Positions 40,835 through 49,113 of a stretch of DNA of 64,000 nucleotides are shown piece by piece (the stretch's first letter is position 1; each line of letters opens with the position of its first letter). The stretch spans positions 744,001-808,000 of the forward strand of contig CP054837.1 of NCBI GenBank assembly GCA_028768525.1. The letters are read 5' to 3'. The notes under the pieces were generated by a model, which was not told where the DNA came from, did no database searches, and worked only from the letters and a program-made list of their open reading frames with translations. The translations under genes and the position numbers were made by a program. The stretch is from Desulfobacter sp. (GTDB lineage: Bacteria; Desulfobacterota; Desulfobacteria; Desulfobacterales; Desulfobacteraceae).

Positions 40835-43800
40835 ATGAAAACATTATCCCGGTGGTTTACCCGAAATCCTGTGGCGGCCAATCTTCTGGCCCTGCTGGTG
40901 ATCCTCGGCGGTCTGTTCACCCTCTGGGGCATCCGCATCGAAGGGTTCCCCAAAATCCCGCCCACCACCCTATCCATTGATGTGGCCTATCCCGATGCCG
41001 GTGCCGGCCAGGTGGACGACGGCATTTCCAGAAAAATTGAAAAATCGCTGGAAGGCCTGGCCGGCATAAAAAAAATCACTTCAATTGCCCATGAAGGGGC
41101 CTGCCGGATACTGGTCCAGAAGGAGACCGGCTACGATATGATCCGCCTGCTCAACGACGTGAAGTCCCGGGTGGACGGTATCGGCAACCTGCCGGCCCGG
41201 GCCGAGCGCCCCATTGTCTCGGTGGATGAATTCCAGGATTTTGCCCTCCTGGTCCAGATATACGGAGATGTGGACGAAAAAACACTGCAGCAGGCGGCCC
41301 GGCTGGTGGAACTGGAACTCAAGGCCCGCCCCGAGATCTCCCGGATCACCGCCTTCGGCAAAAAGGAGAGGGAGCTCCGCCTGGAGCTGGACAGTGAAAA
41401 ACTCAAAGCCTTCAGCCTATCGGTCAGCGATGTGGCCGAGGCGGTATCAAGGAACCGGTCCCAGATCGGTTTCGGCCGGCTCAAAAACGACGGCCAAAAA
41501 ATCATTATCCGCTCCGATGCCAGGCTGGAATACCATGACCAGCTCATGGCCCTTCCACTGATCACCGCCCCGGACGGCGCCCTGGTATTCATCCGGGATG
41601 TGGCCAAAATTGTCGACGGATATGCAGATGTGGATTCCTCGGCCTTTTTCCAGGGCAGGCCCTCGGTGGGGCTGGTCATCAACACCAGCGCCAGGGGCGA
41701 CCTGATCCAGGTGAGCCGTGCGGCCCGGCAGGCGGTGGAGGCCCTGTCCGGGCAGTTGCCCGAGGCGGTCAAAACCGATATATGGGCGGATATCTCCGTG
41801 TACATGAAAAACAGGCTTCACCTGCTCCAGACCAATGCCTGGCAGGGACTGCTCATCGTTTTTGTCATCCTTGCCCTGTTTTTAAACACCAGACTGGCCT
41901 TCTGGGTGGCCATGGGCATCCCCTTTTCCATTGCCGGGGCCCTGGCCCTCATGGGCAGGTCTTTTCTGGATTATTCCCTCAACGACATCACCACCTTTGG
42001 CATGATCATCGTACTGGGCATCCTGGTGGACGACGCCGTGGTGGTGGGGGAATCGGTGTTTGAATCCCGGCAGCATACCCGGGACCCCATCAAGGGAACG
42101 GTGGAGGGGGTTCACCGTGTGGCCCTGGCCACCATATTCGGCTGCCTTACCACCATTGCCGCCTTTTTTCCCCTCATGCTCACCAAAAACGATTTGGGAA
42201 GGATACTGGCCTCCTTCGCCGTGGTGGTCTGTGTGGCCCTGCTCTTCTCCCTCATTGAAAGCAAGCTGGTCCTGCCCGCCCACCTGGCATCGGTGTCCAT
42301 GGGGGAAAAACCGGGCTCAAATCCCTTTTCCCGGGCCTGTAACCGGATCCGGTCGACAGCGGCCCGGGGCCTTGATTTTTTCAACCGGCGCATCTACGCC
42401 CCGGTGCTCAGGGCAAGCCTTTCCCACCGGTATACGGTGTTGGTGGTCTTTATCTTCCTGGCCCTGGCCGGGGGATGGCTGATCCGCATGGGCCATATCA
42501 GGACCGTCTTTTTTCCCGATATTCCCGGGGACGTCATCACCGTAAGCGGCACAATGGAAAGGGGGATGCCCGCAGAGCTGGCCCTTAAAAACGCCCGAAT
42601 CATTGAAGGGGCGGCCCGGGATCTCAATGGGGAACTCAGCCAGGTGCATATCCGGGAACCCGGGGCCCGGTCTGCCGCTCTCCCCCCCATCCGGAACATC
42701 ATGACCGCGGTGGACGGTAATTACGCCTTTGACATCTATGCAGAGCTCCAGCCCCAGGACAAACGGAAAGTTGAAACCATGGATCTGCTCAGGATGTGGC
42801 GGCAACGGACCCGGGGCCTGGAAGGGCTGCAGAGTCTGAAGTTCAGCGGCAACGCCGAAACCGGGGGCGGATTTATCCTCAAGGTATCCTCCCGGGACAC
42901 CGCCAACCTGGCAGACGGCGTAAATGCCGTTAAAGCAGGTCTTGAAAAGATTTCAGGGGTCTCCGATATCCGGGACGATCTTGCTTCGGGGGAGACCGAA
43001 ATCCGCCTCCGCCTCAAGGATGAGGCCCGGCACCTGGGACTGACGCCGGAAGATCTCTCCGCCCAGATCGGTGCGGCCTTCGGCGGATTTCAAATCGACA
43101 GGTTCCAGAAAGGAGAGGACGAGGTGAAGCTAAAGGTCATCATGGGCAGGGGCCAGCGCCGGTATATCAGTCATCTTCTGGACGCCCGGATCCGCCTTGG
43201 AGACGGCAGCCTGGTCCCCCTTCCCATGGTGGCGGATTTCAAATTCAGGAAGGCCGCAAGCTATATCCAGAGGGAAAACGGCCGCCGGACTGCCCTGGTC
43301 ATGGCCGCCCTGGACAAGTCTCAGGTCTCTGCAGGAGAGGTGTTTGATTCCCTTGAATCGGAGGTGATTCCCGGTATTGAGGCCTCCCTGCCCGGCCTTA
43401 CGGTCTCCCGGGGCGGGGAACTGGAGGAGGAAGGGGAAATGAAAGGCGGGCTGGTCAAGGCCCTGGTCATGATCCTCATCCTCATCTATGCCCTGCTGGC
43501 CGTTCCCCTGAAATCATACTGGAAACCCTTCGTGATCATGTCCGTAATCCCCTTTGGATTTACCGGGGCTGCGGCCGGCCATTTCATCTCAGGCGTCCCC
43601 TTAAGCCTGCTTTCCTTTTTCGGGATGCTGGCCCTGGCCGGCATTGTGGTCAACGACAGCCTGGTCATGCTCACCCGGTTCAACGAACTCCTGGACCAGG
43701 GCAATTCGGTAAAAAAAGCCCTGCACACTGCCGGCACCAGCCGGTTCAGGGCCATATTCCTGACCACGGCCACCACGGTATGCGGGCTTATGCCCCTGCT

Positions 43801-43969
43801 GTCCGAGACATCTGAACAGGCCCAGTATCTGATTCCGGCGGCGGTATCCCTGGCCTACGGGGAATTGTTCGCCACCCTCATCACCCTGATCCTCATTCCC
43901 ATCCTCATGGCCATCGCCTACGACATCCGGGGGCTGCTGGCCCCCTCCCGCCTCATCCGGCCCGCCTGA
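40835..43969 (+). CDS. RND-family inner-membrane efflux pump (AcrB/CusA-like)
   Basis: 1044 residues. Twelve-helix RND architecture with two large periplasmic loops. Conserved NPVAANLLALLVILGG at the start, the central helix block VDDAVVVGESVFE with Asp pair for proton relay, and ALAGIVVNDSLVMLTRFNELLDQG near the end. Starts 1 nt after the adaptor. The substrate class is undecided: the sequence resembles multidrug-type more than heavy-metal-type pumps. Regulated from the divergent region with the two-component genes. Confidence 0.94.
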   Translation: MKTLSRWFTRNPVAANLLALLVILGGLFTLWGIRIEGFPKIPPTTLSIDVAYPDAGAGQVDDGISRKIEKSLEGLAGIKKITSIAHEGACRILVQKETGYDMIRLLNDVKSRVDGIGNLPARAERPIVSVDEFQDFALLVQIYGDVDEKTLQQAARLVELELKARPEISRITAFGKKERELRLELDSEKLKAFSLSVSDVAEAVSRNRSQIGFGRLKNDGQKIIIRSDARLEYHDQLMALPLITAPDGALVFIRDVAKIVDGYADVDSSAFFQGRPSVGLVINTSARGDLIQVSRAARQAVEALSGQLPEAVKTDIWADISVYMKNRLHLLQTNAWQGLLIVFVILALFLNTRLAFWVAMGIPFSIAGALALMGRSFLDYSLNDITTFGMIIVLGILVDDAVVVGESVFESRQHTRDPIKGTVEGVHRVALATIFGCLTTIAAFFPLMLTKNDLGRILASFAVVVCVALLFSLIESKLVLPAHLASVSMGEKPGSNPFSRACNRIRSTAARGLDFFNRRIYAPVLRASLSHRYTVLVVFIFLALAGGWLIRMGHIRTVFFPDIPGDVITVSGTMERGMPAELALKNARIIEGAARDLNGELSQVHIREPGARSAALPPIRNIMTAVDGNYAFDIYAELQPQDKRKVETMDLLRMWRQRTRGLEGLQSLKFSGNAETGGGFILKVSSRDTANLADGVNAVKAGLEKISGVSDIRDDLASGETEIRLRLKDEARHLGLTPEDLSAQIGAAFGGFQIDRFQKGEDEVKLKVIMGRGQRRYISHLLDARIRLGDGSLVPLPMVADFKFRKAASYIQRENGRRTALVMAALDKSQVSAGEVFDSLESEVIPGIEASLPGLTVSRGGELEEEGEMKGGLVKALVMILILIYALLAVPLKSYWKPFVIMSVIPFGFTGAAAGHFISGVPLSLLSFFGMLALAGIVVNDSLVMLTRFNELLDQGNSVKKALHTAGTSRFRAIFLTTATTVCGLMPLLSETSEQAQYLIPAAVSLAYGELFATLITLILIPILMAIAYDIRGLLAPSRLIRPA

Positions 43970-43981
43970 CGCCCTTCCCAT

Positions 43982-44008
43982 GCCGGCTGCAGCCCTGCTG
44001 CGGCCGGC
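43982..44008. terminator. GC-rich hairpin after the RND gene
   Basis: GCCGGCTGCAG pairs with CTGCGGCCGGC (11 bp, one G-T pair, 5-nt loop). It is followed by CTTCCCC rather than a T-run. It separates convergent genes. Confidence 0.45.
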
Positions 44009-44030
44009 CTTCCCCAGGGCGTATCAAATC

Positions 44031-44297
44031 CTATTCCTTACAGGTATTTTCCGTTTTTTTATACCCGTCAAAGAGAAGGGAGAGATCTTCCACGGTAAGG
44101 GCGCGGACCTGGTGGGGCAGCCAGTGGTACTTGTCGATCAGATACCTGTATACGGCATCCATCCCCCTCAGGTCCTCGTAATCCTGGTCCTTTGCAATGG
44201 TATCCCCAAGAATGGAAAAAACCGATTTCATTTCCCCTTCGGCCACAAATTGCTTTTCCACCCGTTCCTGGTACTTGCTGGTACTCTCGTTGGCCAT
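44031..44297 (-). CDS. Small conserved-looking protein, unknown function
   Basis: 88 residues, predicted cytoplasmic and helical with a charged start (SKYQERVEKQFVAEGEMKSVF) and a DKYHWLPHQVRALTVEDL segment. Strong ribosome site GGAGGG 4 nt before the ATG makes it a likely real gene. No domain recognised. Convergent with the RND operon. Confidence 0.65.
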   Translation of the reverse strand: MANESTSKYQERVEKQFVAEGEMKSVFSILGDTIAKDQDYEDLRGMDAVYRYLIDKYHWLPHQVRALTVEDLSLLFDGYKKTENTCKE

Positions 44298-44440
44298 GGT
44301 GCCCTCCGTTTTTATTTATGGTAAACGAAATCAAGGATTGCCCGAAATATGCCCTGATTGTATCGGCTTGACTGGGCAGAATCAATATTAAAAACAAAGA
44401 ACCCCATTGACTTCATTTCCGGTTCGGGGTATGACCACCT

Positions 44441-44590
44441 TTGTTCTCAGGGCGGGGTGAAATTCCCCACCGGCGGTAACCTGACAGATGGTTGGGAAGC
44501 CCGCGAGCGCCCTGCCGGAAAATCCGGCAGGGGTCAGCAGATCTGGTGAAACTCCAGAGCCGACGGTGATAGTCCGGATGGAAGAGAATA
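44441..44590 (+). promoter_or_regulatory. FMN riboswitch (RFN element) of ribB
   Basis: The conserved FMN aptamer core is present in order: TTCTCAGGGCGGGGTGAAA, CCCCACCGGCGGTAA, GAGCGCCCTGCCGG, TCAGCAGATCTGGTG, AACTCCAGAGCCGACGGT and AGTCCGGATGGAAGAGAA. The downstream 130 nt contain a long AAAAGGCAG / CTGCCTTTT pairing that could switch between terminator and anti-terminator. High FMN would reduce ribB expression. Confidence 0.95.
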
Positions 44591-44724
44591 TGCCAGAAAA
44601 GGCAGCTGCGGATTCATGCCGGGTGTTTTGCACCTGACGGCAGATGTTCCGCGTTGCCATGCCTGCCTTTTGATTCCCCATGCCCTGATTCATGTGTTAA
44701 TTTTAATATTTAAGGAGCGGTATC

Positions 44725-45381
44725 ATGAATCAGAATCTGTTAACCCCTTTTGGAACCCCCATCCAACGCGTGGAAAAAGGACTTGCGGCCCTTGCCGCAG
44801 GTGCCGGCGTTTTGGTTGCCGACGACGAAGACCGGGAAAATGAAGTGGACCTTATCTTTCCGGCCCATTCCCTGACCTGCGGCCAGATGGCCATGCTCAT
44901 CCGGGAATGCTCGGGCATCGTCTGCCTCTGCCTTCCCCACGACAAGGTAAGGGCCCTGGGGCTCCCCCCCATGGCAGTCGAAAATTCCAGCCAGTACCAG
45001 ACGGCCTTTACCGTCAGCATTGAAGCGGCAGCCGGTGTCACCACCGGCGTTTCGGCCCGGGACCGCCTGACCACGGTGAAGGCCGCCATTGCCCCGGATG
45101 CCGTGCCCGCCGACCTGAACCGGCCGGGCCATGTTTTTCCTCTGCGGGCCCGCCCCGGCGGTGTGCTTGAACGGACCGGCCATACCGAGGCCACCGTGGA
45201 TCTCATGACCCTGGCAGGTCTGCCCCCCTACGGGGTACTCTGCGAACTGACCAACCCAGACGGCACCATGGCCCGGCTGCCCCGGGCCGTTGAATTCGGC
45301 GAGATCAACGAACTGCCCGTTCTCACGGTGCAGGATATTATCGCTTACAGGAAAAATGAAGGCGCACTAAAAGCCTCCTAA
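44725..45381 (+). CDS. ribB: 3,4-dihydroxy-2-butanone-4-phosphate synthase
   Basis: 218 residues, the length of stand-alone RibB. Converts ribulose 5-phosphate to the C4 riboflavin precursor plus formate. Motifs DDEDRENEVDL (metal and substrate binding) and HVFPLRARPGGVLERTGHTEA are intact. No GTP cyclohydrolase II domain is fused. The FMN riboswitch lies just upstream and AAGGAG precedes the ATG. Confidence 0.96.
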   Translation: MNQNLLTPFGTPIQRVEKGLAALAAGAGVLVADDEDRENEVDLIFPAHSLTCGQMAMLIRECSGIVCLCLPHDKVRALGLPPMAVENSSQYQTAFTVSIEAAAGVTTGVSARDRLTTVKAAIAPDAVPADLNRPGHVFPLRARPGGVLERTGHTEATVDLMTLAGLPPYGVLCELTNPDGTMARLPRAVEFGEINELPVLTVQDIIAYRKNEGALKAS

Positions 45382-45438
45382 CCCCTTTTCCCCCTTGTAT
45401 CCCGCCCTTTGGAAAAGGGGTACAGGGGGGAGAATTTT
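45382..45438. repeat. C/G-rich inverted repeat after ribB
   Basis: CCCCTTTTCC pairs with GGAAAAGGGG and, in an alternative fold, CCCCCTTGTA pairs with TACAGGGGGG. AGAATTTTT follows, so it may terminate ribB. The sequence style matches short interspersed repeats seen in many proteobacteria. Confidence 0.5.
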
Positions 45439-45527
45439 TCTGCGATTTTTTATCTCCATTTGAGAATTATAGCCCCTTATTCCAGAAAATGTTTTGACTT
45501 TCTTCTAGAAAACATGGTAATTAAAAC

Positions 45528-45689
45528 GTGAAAATTGAGAATTACCAGAGAGAAAAATCCAAACAATTCAACGTGATTGACCAGAATCGTCCAGACTGCG
45601 GGATTGCTGAAGAATATTATATTCATATTCTAAACTCTGTTCATCCGCGATGTCCCTACTGCTCTCCAAATAAACGGCCGTCTGGTTAA
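45528..45689 (+). CDS. Possible 53-residue CPYC-containing peptide
   Basis: Short open frame from GTG at 45528 to TAA at 45687, ending with HPRCPYCSPNKRPSG and containing a third Cys (PDCGIAEEYY). Upstream there is a stop directly before the GTG and no clear ribosome site. The Cys pattern could mark a small zinc or redox protein, or a remnant of a broken gene. Low certainty. Confidence 0.3.
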   Translation: MKIENYQREKSKQFNVIDQNRPDCGIAEEYYIHILNSVHPRCPYCSPNKRPSG

Positions 45690-45716
45690 ATCCCAAAGGA
45701 ACCGGAGGAAATGGTT

Positions 45717-46271
45717 ATGAACGATTTTTTAAGAAATTTAAGAAGCTCCCATAAAAAAGAAACGCCTCCCCAGCGAAAAAGCATGGACTCCCACTTTTAC
45801 CCCCAGACGGAACGACGGATGATCAGGGACAGGCGGGCAACCCCCCAGCAGCCGCCCCAGCACGCCCCCGTGTCGGATGAATTATCCAGAAAACTTGGGG
45901 AAATGCTTCCCATCATCCTGGACAACACCACCACCATGGCGGAACAGGTTGAAAAAATGGCCACCATCAACGAGATGATGATGGAGTCCAGAATCCGCCA
46001 GTACAACGCTGTGGCTGATTTTTTCGAGGGCCTGACGGAAATGCTCCAAAATACCGAGCCCGCGGAATTTACATCCCCACCCAGGGCGACGACTTCCTAC
46101 GCCTCAGGCACCCATTACACCAAGGATGATATTCTTTCTATTATCCAGAACATGAGGGATCAGGGCGCCACATTTGCCATTATTGCAGACTACCTAAAGG
46201 AAAAGGGCATCCCCACCTTCTCCGGCAGGGGAGAGTGGCATGCCCAGACCATACACCGGCTGTGCAAGTAA
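45717..46271 (+). CDS. Protein with recombinase-like C-terminal motif, unknown function
   Basis: 184 residues. The first 80 are Gln, Pro and Arg rich and probably disordered (SHFYPQTERRMIRDRRATP). A coiled-coil-like middle follows (ILDNTTTMAEQVEKMATINE). Residues about 137-184 resemble the helix-turn-helix tail of recombinases (ATFAIIADYLKEKGIPTFSG, GEWHAQTIHRLCK). There is no catalytic domain. ATG at 45717 has GGAGG 8 nt upstream, better than ATG 45711. May be a DNA-binding protein. Confidence 0.65.
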   Translation: MNDFLRNLRSSHKKETPPQRKSMDSHFYPQTERRMIRDRRATPQQPPQHAPVSDELSRKLGEMLPIILDNTTTMAEQVEKMATINEMMMESRIRQYNAVADFFEGLTEMLQNTEPAEFTSPPRATTSYASGTHYTKDDILSIIQNMRDQGATFAIIADYLKEKGIPTFSGRGEWHAQTIHRLCK

Positions 46272-46273
46272 GC

Positions 46274-46903
46274 CTATTTCGCTTTCAACCCTTTAATAAT
46301 AACATCGAAAGCGGTTCTCAGGGTGGGTTTGACAAAATCCTTTTCATCGTTGATCAGACGCTTGGAATCCACCCAGAGTACCACACCGGAGTAGGTGGCC
46401 CATAGGACATCGGCCAGGGCCACGGGGTGGTCGTCTATAAAAATCCCCTTGTCAATGCCTTCCTTGACCACGGCGATGATGGCCTGGTGGGCCTTGCGGG
46501 AATATTTTTTCAGTTCCGCCATCACCTCTTCAGAAAGGTTGTGAAGGGTCTCACCGGACTGGAGGTGAAACAGGTTGATCAGAATGCTTGAATCCATTTC
46601 ATAGACATCAATAAACACATCCCGGAATTTAGCCACCTTTTCTTCAACGTCGATCTCTTCATCCACCACCTTGGATATCTCAGTCCCCAGATGGGCCAGG
46701 ATGTCTATGGAGAGAGAGGTGTGGAGTTCTTCTTTATTTTTGAAATAAAGGTAAAGAGTCCCGGGGCTCAGTTCCGCCCTGGACGCGATTTCCTCCATGG
46801 TTGCGCTGTTGAATCCTTTTCTGGAAAATACCTCACGGGCAGCGGAAAGGATTTCCTGGCGCCGCCTTTCCTTTTCCCGTTGCTTACGTTCATATATACC
46901 CAT
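46274..46903 (-). CDS. TetR/AcrR-family regulator
   Basis: 209 residues. The HTH is typical (AAREVFSRKGFNSATMEEIA, LSPGTLYLYFKNKEELHTSL). The C-terminal helical domain resembles fatty-acid- or stress-type TetR regulators but no ligand can be named. It diverges from the acyl-CoA hydrolase/GNAT gene, which it may control. Its stop lies 2 nt from the convergent upstream gene. Confidence 0.92.
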   Translation of the reverse strand: MGIYERKQREKERRRQEILSAAREVFSRKGFNSATMEEIASRAELSPGTLYLYFKNKEELHTSLSIDILAHLGTEISKVVDEEIDVEEKVAKFRDVFIDVYEMDSSILINLFHLQSGETLHNLSEEVMAELKKYSRKAHQAIIAVVKEGIDKGIFIDDHPVALADVLWATYSGVVLWVDSKRLINDEKDFVKPTLRTAFDVIIKGLKAK

Positions 46904-46941
46904 CGTTTCCCTTTTTTATTTTTTGAACACCATTCATTAAC

Positions 46942-46963
46942 TGTATAGCAGTATGCTAATACA
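46942..46963. promoter_or_regulatory. Palindrome between TetR and acyl-CoA hydrolase genes
   Basis: TGTAT and ATACA flank an inner TAGCA-GTA-TGCTA inverted repeat. It lies 39 nt upstream of the TetR start codon and would suit its operator. The motif is unlike the one at 31940-31990. Confidence 0.5.
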
Positions 46964-47057
46964 AAAATCCAGAAAAAATCTCAAGTAAAAGATGAGCGAA
47001 AAGAGATTTATATTCCGAATTATCCATTCCCCGGGAGATTGCCTTCTCGTTTTTTGG

Positions 47058-47086
47058 TTCACATCCCCTATTTTTTTTACTATGAT
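47058..47086 (+). promoter_or_regulatory. Sigma70 promoter of acyl-CoA hydrolase/GNAT gene
   Basis: TTCACA (47058-47063), a 17-nt spacer rich in T, then TATGAT (47081-47086). The ATG lies 33 nt downstream. Confidence 0.65.
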
Positions 47087-47118
47087 ACGGGTAAAAAAAC
47101 ATACGGGAGATACAGTAT

Positions 47119-49035
47119 ATGACTAAAGTAAGCTATTGGGCGGATTCATATGTGGAGAAACTCTGCAATGCCCAGGAAGCCCTGCAGCATATCCGGCCGG
47201 GCCAGCGGGTGTTCATTGGATCTTCCTGCGGCGAGCCCCAGCATCTGGTCAACGAATTGTCCGCCATTTCAAACCGGTTCACCGACCTTGAAATCGTCAG
47301 GCTGCTGAGTATCGAAAGCGGCCCCTTAACCCTGATTGCCAACCGGTCCCATTCCCAGCAGTTCAATATCCGTTCCTTTTACCTGGGATCCGGCTCCCCC
47401 AGCATCATCAAAAAAAACCAGCGGTTCATCACCCCGGCCAACCTCTCCCAGATCCCTGACCTGTTCAAGTCCGGGCTCATGCCCCTGAATGCGGCCCTGA
47501 TCCAGGCATCACCGCCGGACGATTTCGGTTGGATGAGCCTGGGGGTTTCCGTGGACATCAACCTGGCGGCCTGCGAAACGGCAGACATTGTGATCTGCCA
47601 GATCAACCCCAACATGCCAAGGGTCCTGGGCAGAAGCTTCATCCATGTCAATGACGTGGACTATATCGTGGAGCACGAAGAAGACCTGCTCACCATCAAG
47701 CCCCTGCCGGAAATGGAGACCGCCAATACCATTGCCAGGCATATTTCCCGGCTTATTGAGGACGACTCCACCATCCAGACCAGCCTGGGGGTGACCAACG
47801 AGGCCGTCATGGTATGCCTGTCGGGGAAAAATGATATCGGCATCCATTCCCAGTACCTCTCCGACGCCATCATGCGGCTCTTTTCCATCGGCGTGGTCAC
47901 CAACAAAAAAAAGGGGTTCAACGACGGAAAGCTGGTTGCCGGTTCTGCCGTGGGCTCCAACCTGCTCTATGAATTCATCGACGACAACCCCTCCATTGAA
48001 TTCCATCCCTCGGACTATATCAACAACCCAGGAATCATCGGCCGCCACAACAAGATGGTCACCCTGAACACGGCCATGGCCATCGACCTCACCGGACAGG
48101 TGGCTGCCGACGCCCTGCCCTTTAACAATTACACCGGCATCAACGGGCTTCTGGACTTTACCCGGGGGGCGGCCATGTCTCCGGGGGGCAAATCCATCCT
48201 CATGCTCACCTCCACCTCGGACCACGGCCGCCAGAGCCGTATCGTCCCCAGGCTGGATGACATTGCCGTGGTGGTCCCCAGGGGGGATGTCCAGTTTGTG
48301 GCCACGGAATACGGGGTGGTCAACCTCTTTGGCAAGACGCTGCAGGAACGGGCCATGGCCCTGGTCTCCATCGCCCACCCGGATTTCAGGGACGAGCTTT
48401 TCGCCCAGGCCAAGGAATTGGACCTCATTGACCAGGAAAGGAAATTTAAACAGGCCATCAAGGGGGTTTACCCCCTGAAATACGAAGAGCATATTGAGAT
48501 CAACGGGCTGCCCGTCACCTTCAGGCCCGCCAAACCCGTGGACGAGCGGAGCATCCAGGAGCATTACTACACCATGAACCGGGGAGATATTGTTTCCCGC
48601 TTTTTCCACGAGAAAAAAAGTTTTGTCCACGACCAGATCGACACCACCTATGAAATCGACTATGTCAACGACCTGACCATTGTGGCCACCATCGGCGAAC
48701 TGGGATTTGAAAAGATCATTGCCGTGGGGGAATATTTCAGGAACACCATCATCAATATGGCAGAGGTGGCCTTTTCCGTATCAAAGGAATACCAGGGCAT
48801 GGGCATTGCCCAGATTCTCCAGGAAAAACTTGCCCGCGCCGCCATCGACAACGGCATCAAGGGGCTGATTGCCTATACCTCCCCCCAGAACAAGGGGATG
48901 ATCCGGCTGTTCAACAAGCTGCCCTATGCGGTGAAATCCGAAAAGGACGAGGACATGCTCATCCTCAACTGCCTCTTTTCGGAGCCGTTGGATAAAGACA
49001 AGGCCCTGGGGGACTCCATCATGTCCATGGGATGA
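47119..49035 (+). CDS. Acetyl-CoA hydrolase/transferase fused to GNAT acetyltransferase
   Basis: 638 residues. Residues 1-430 are a CoA-transferase/hydrolase of the AcoA type (LGVSVDINLAACETADIVICQINPNMP, ALPFNNYTGINGLLDFTRGAAMSPGGKSILML). The rest (about 490-620) has a GNAT fold with the acetyl-CoA loop VSKEYQGMGIAQILQEKL. It may join acyl-CoA turnover to acetylation of a protein or small molecule; the substrate is unknown. ATG has GGGAG upstream. Single gene. Confidence 0.9.
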   Translation: MTKVSYWADSYVEKLCNAQEALQHIRPGQRVFIGSSCGEPQHLVNELSAISNRFTDLEIVRLLSIESGPLTLIANRSHSQQFNIRSFYLGSGSPSIIKKNQRFITPANLSQIPDLFKSGLMPLNAALIQASPPDDFGWMSLGVSVDINLAACETADIVICQINPNMPRVLGRSFIHVNDVDYIVEHEEDLLTIKPLPEMETANTIARHISRLIEDDSTIQTSLGVTNEAVMVCLSGKNDIGIHSQYLSDAIMRLFSIGVVTNKKKGFNDGKLVAGSAVGSNLLYEFIDDNPSIEFHPSDYINNPGIIGRHNKMVTLNTAMAIDLTGQVAADALPFNNYTGINGLLDFTRGAAMSPGGKSILMLTSTSDHGRQSRIVPRLDDIAVVVPRGDVQFVATEYGVVNLFGKTLQERAMALVSIAHPDFRDELFAQAKELDLIDQERKFKQAIKGVYPLKYEEHIEINGLPVTFRPAKPVDERSIQEHYYTMNRGDIVSRFFHEKKSFVHDQIDTTYEIDYVNDLTIVATIGELGFEKIIAVGEYFRNTIINMAEVAFSVSKEYQGMGIAQILQEKLARAAIDNGIKGLIAYTSPQNKGMIRLFNKLPYAVKSEKDEDMLILNCLFSEPLDKDKALGDSIMSMG

Positions 49036-49062
49036 TGTCCCAAGCCTAAAGGCAAAAAAAAG

Positions 49063-49100
49063 GGCGCAGCAGATAGGAGGTCATCTGCTGCGCCTTTTTT
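49063..49100. terminator. Bidirectional terminator
   Basis: GGCGCAGCAGAT pairs with ATCTGCTGCGCC (12 bp). T6 follows on the plus strand, and an upstream A7 gives a T-run for the minus-strand transcript of the methyltransferase gene. It separates two convergent genes. Confidence 0.9.
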
Positions 49101-49113
49101 AATTGAGGTGTTC

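Noticed and set aside
47509..48630. 373-codon minus-strand frame opposite the CoA hydrolase gene
   Set aside because: Antisense shadow of a well-supported gene, low-complexity Gly/Val/Asp-rich composition, no family features.
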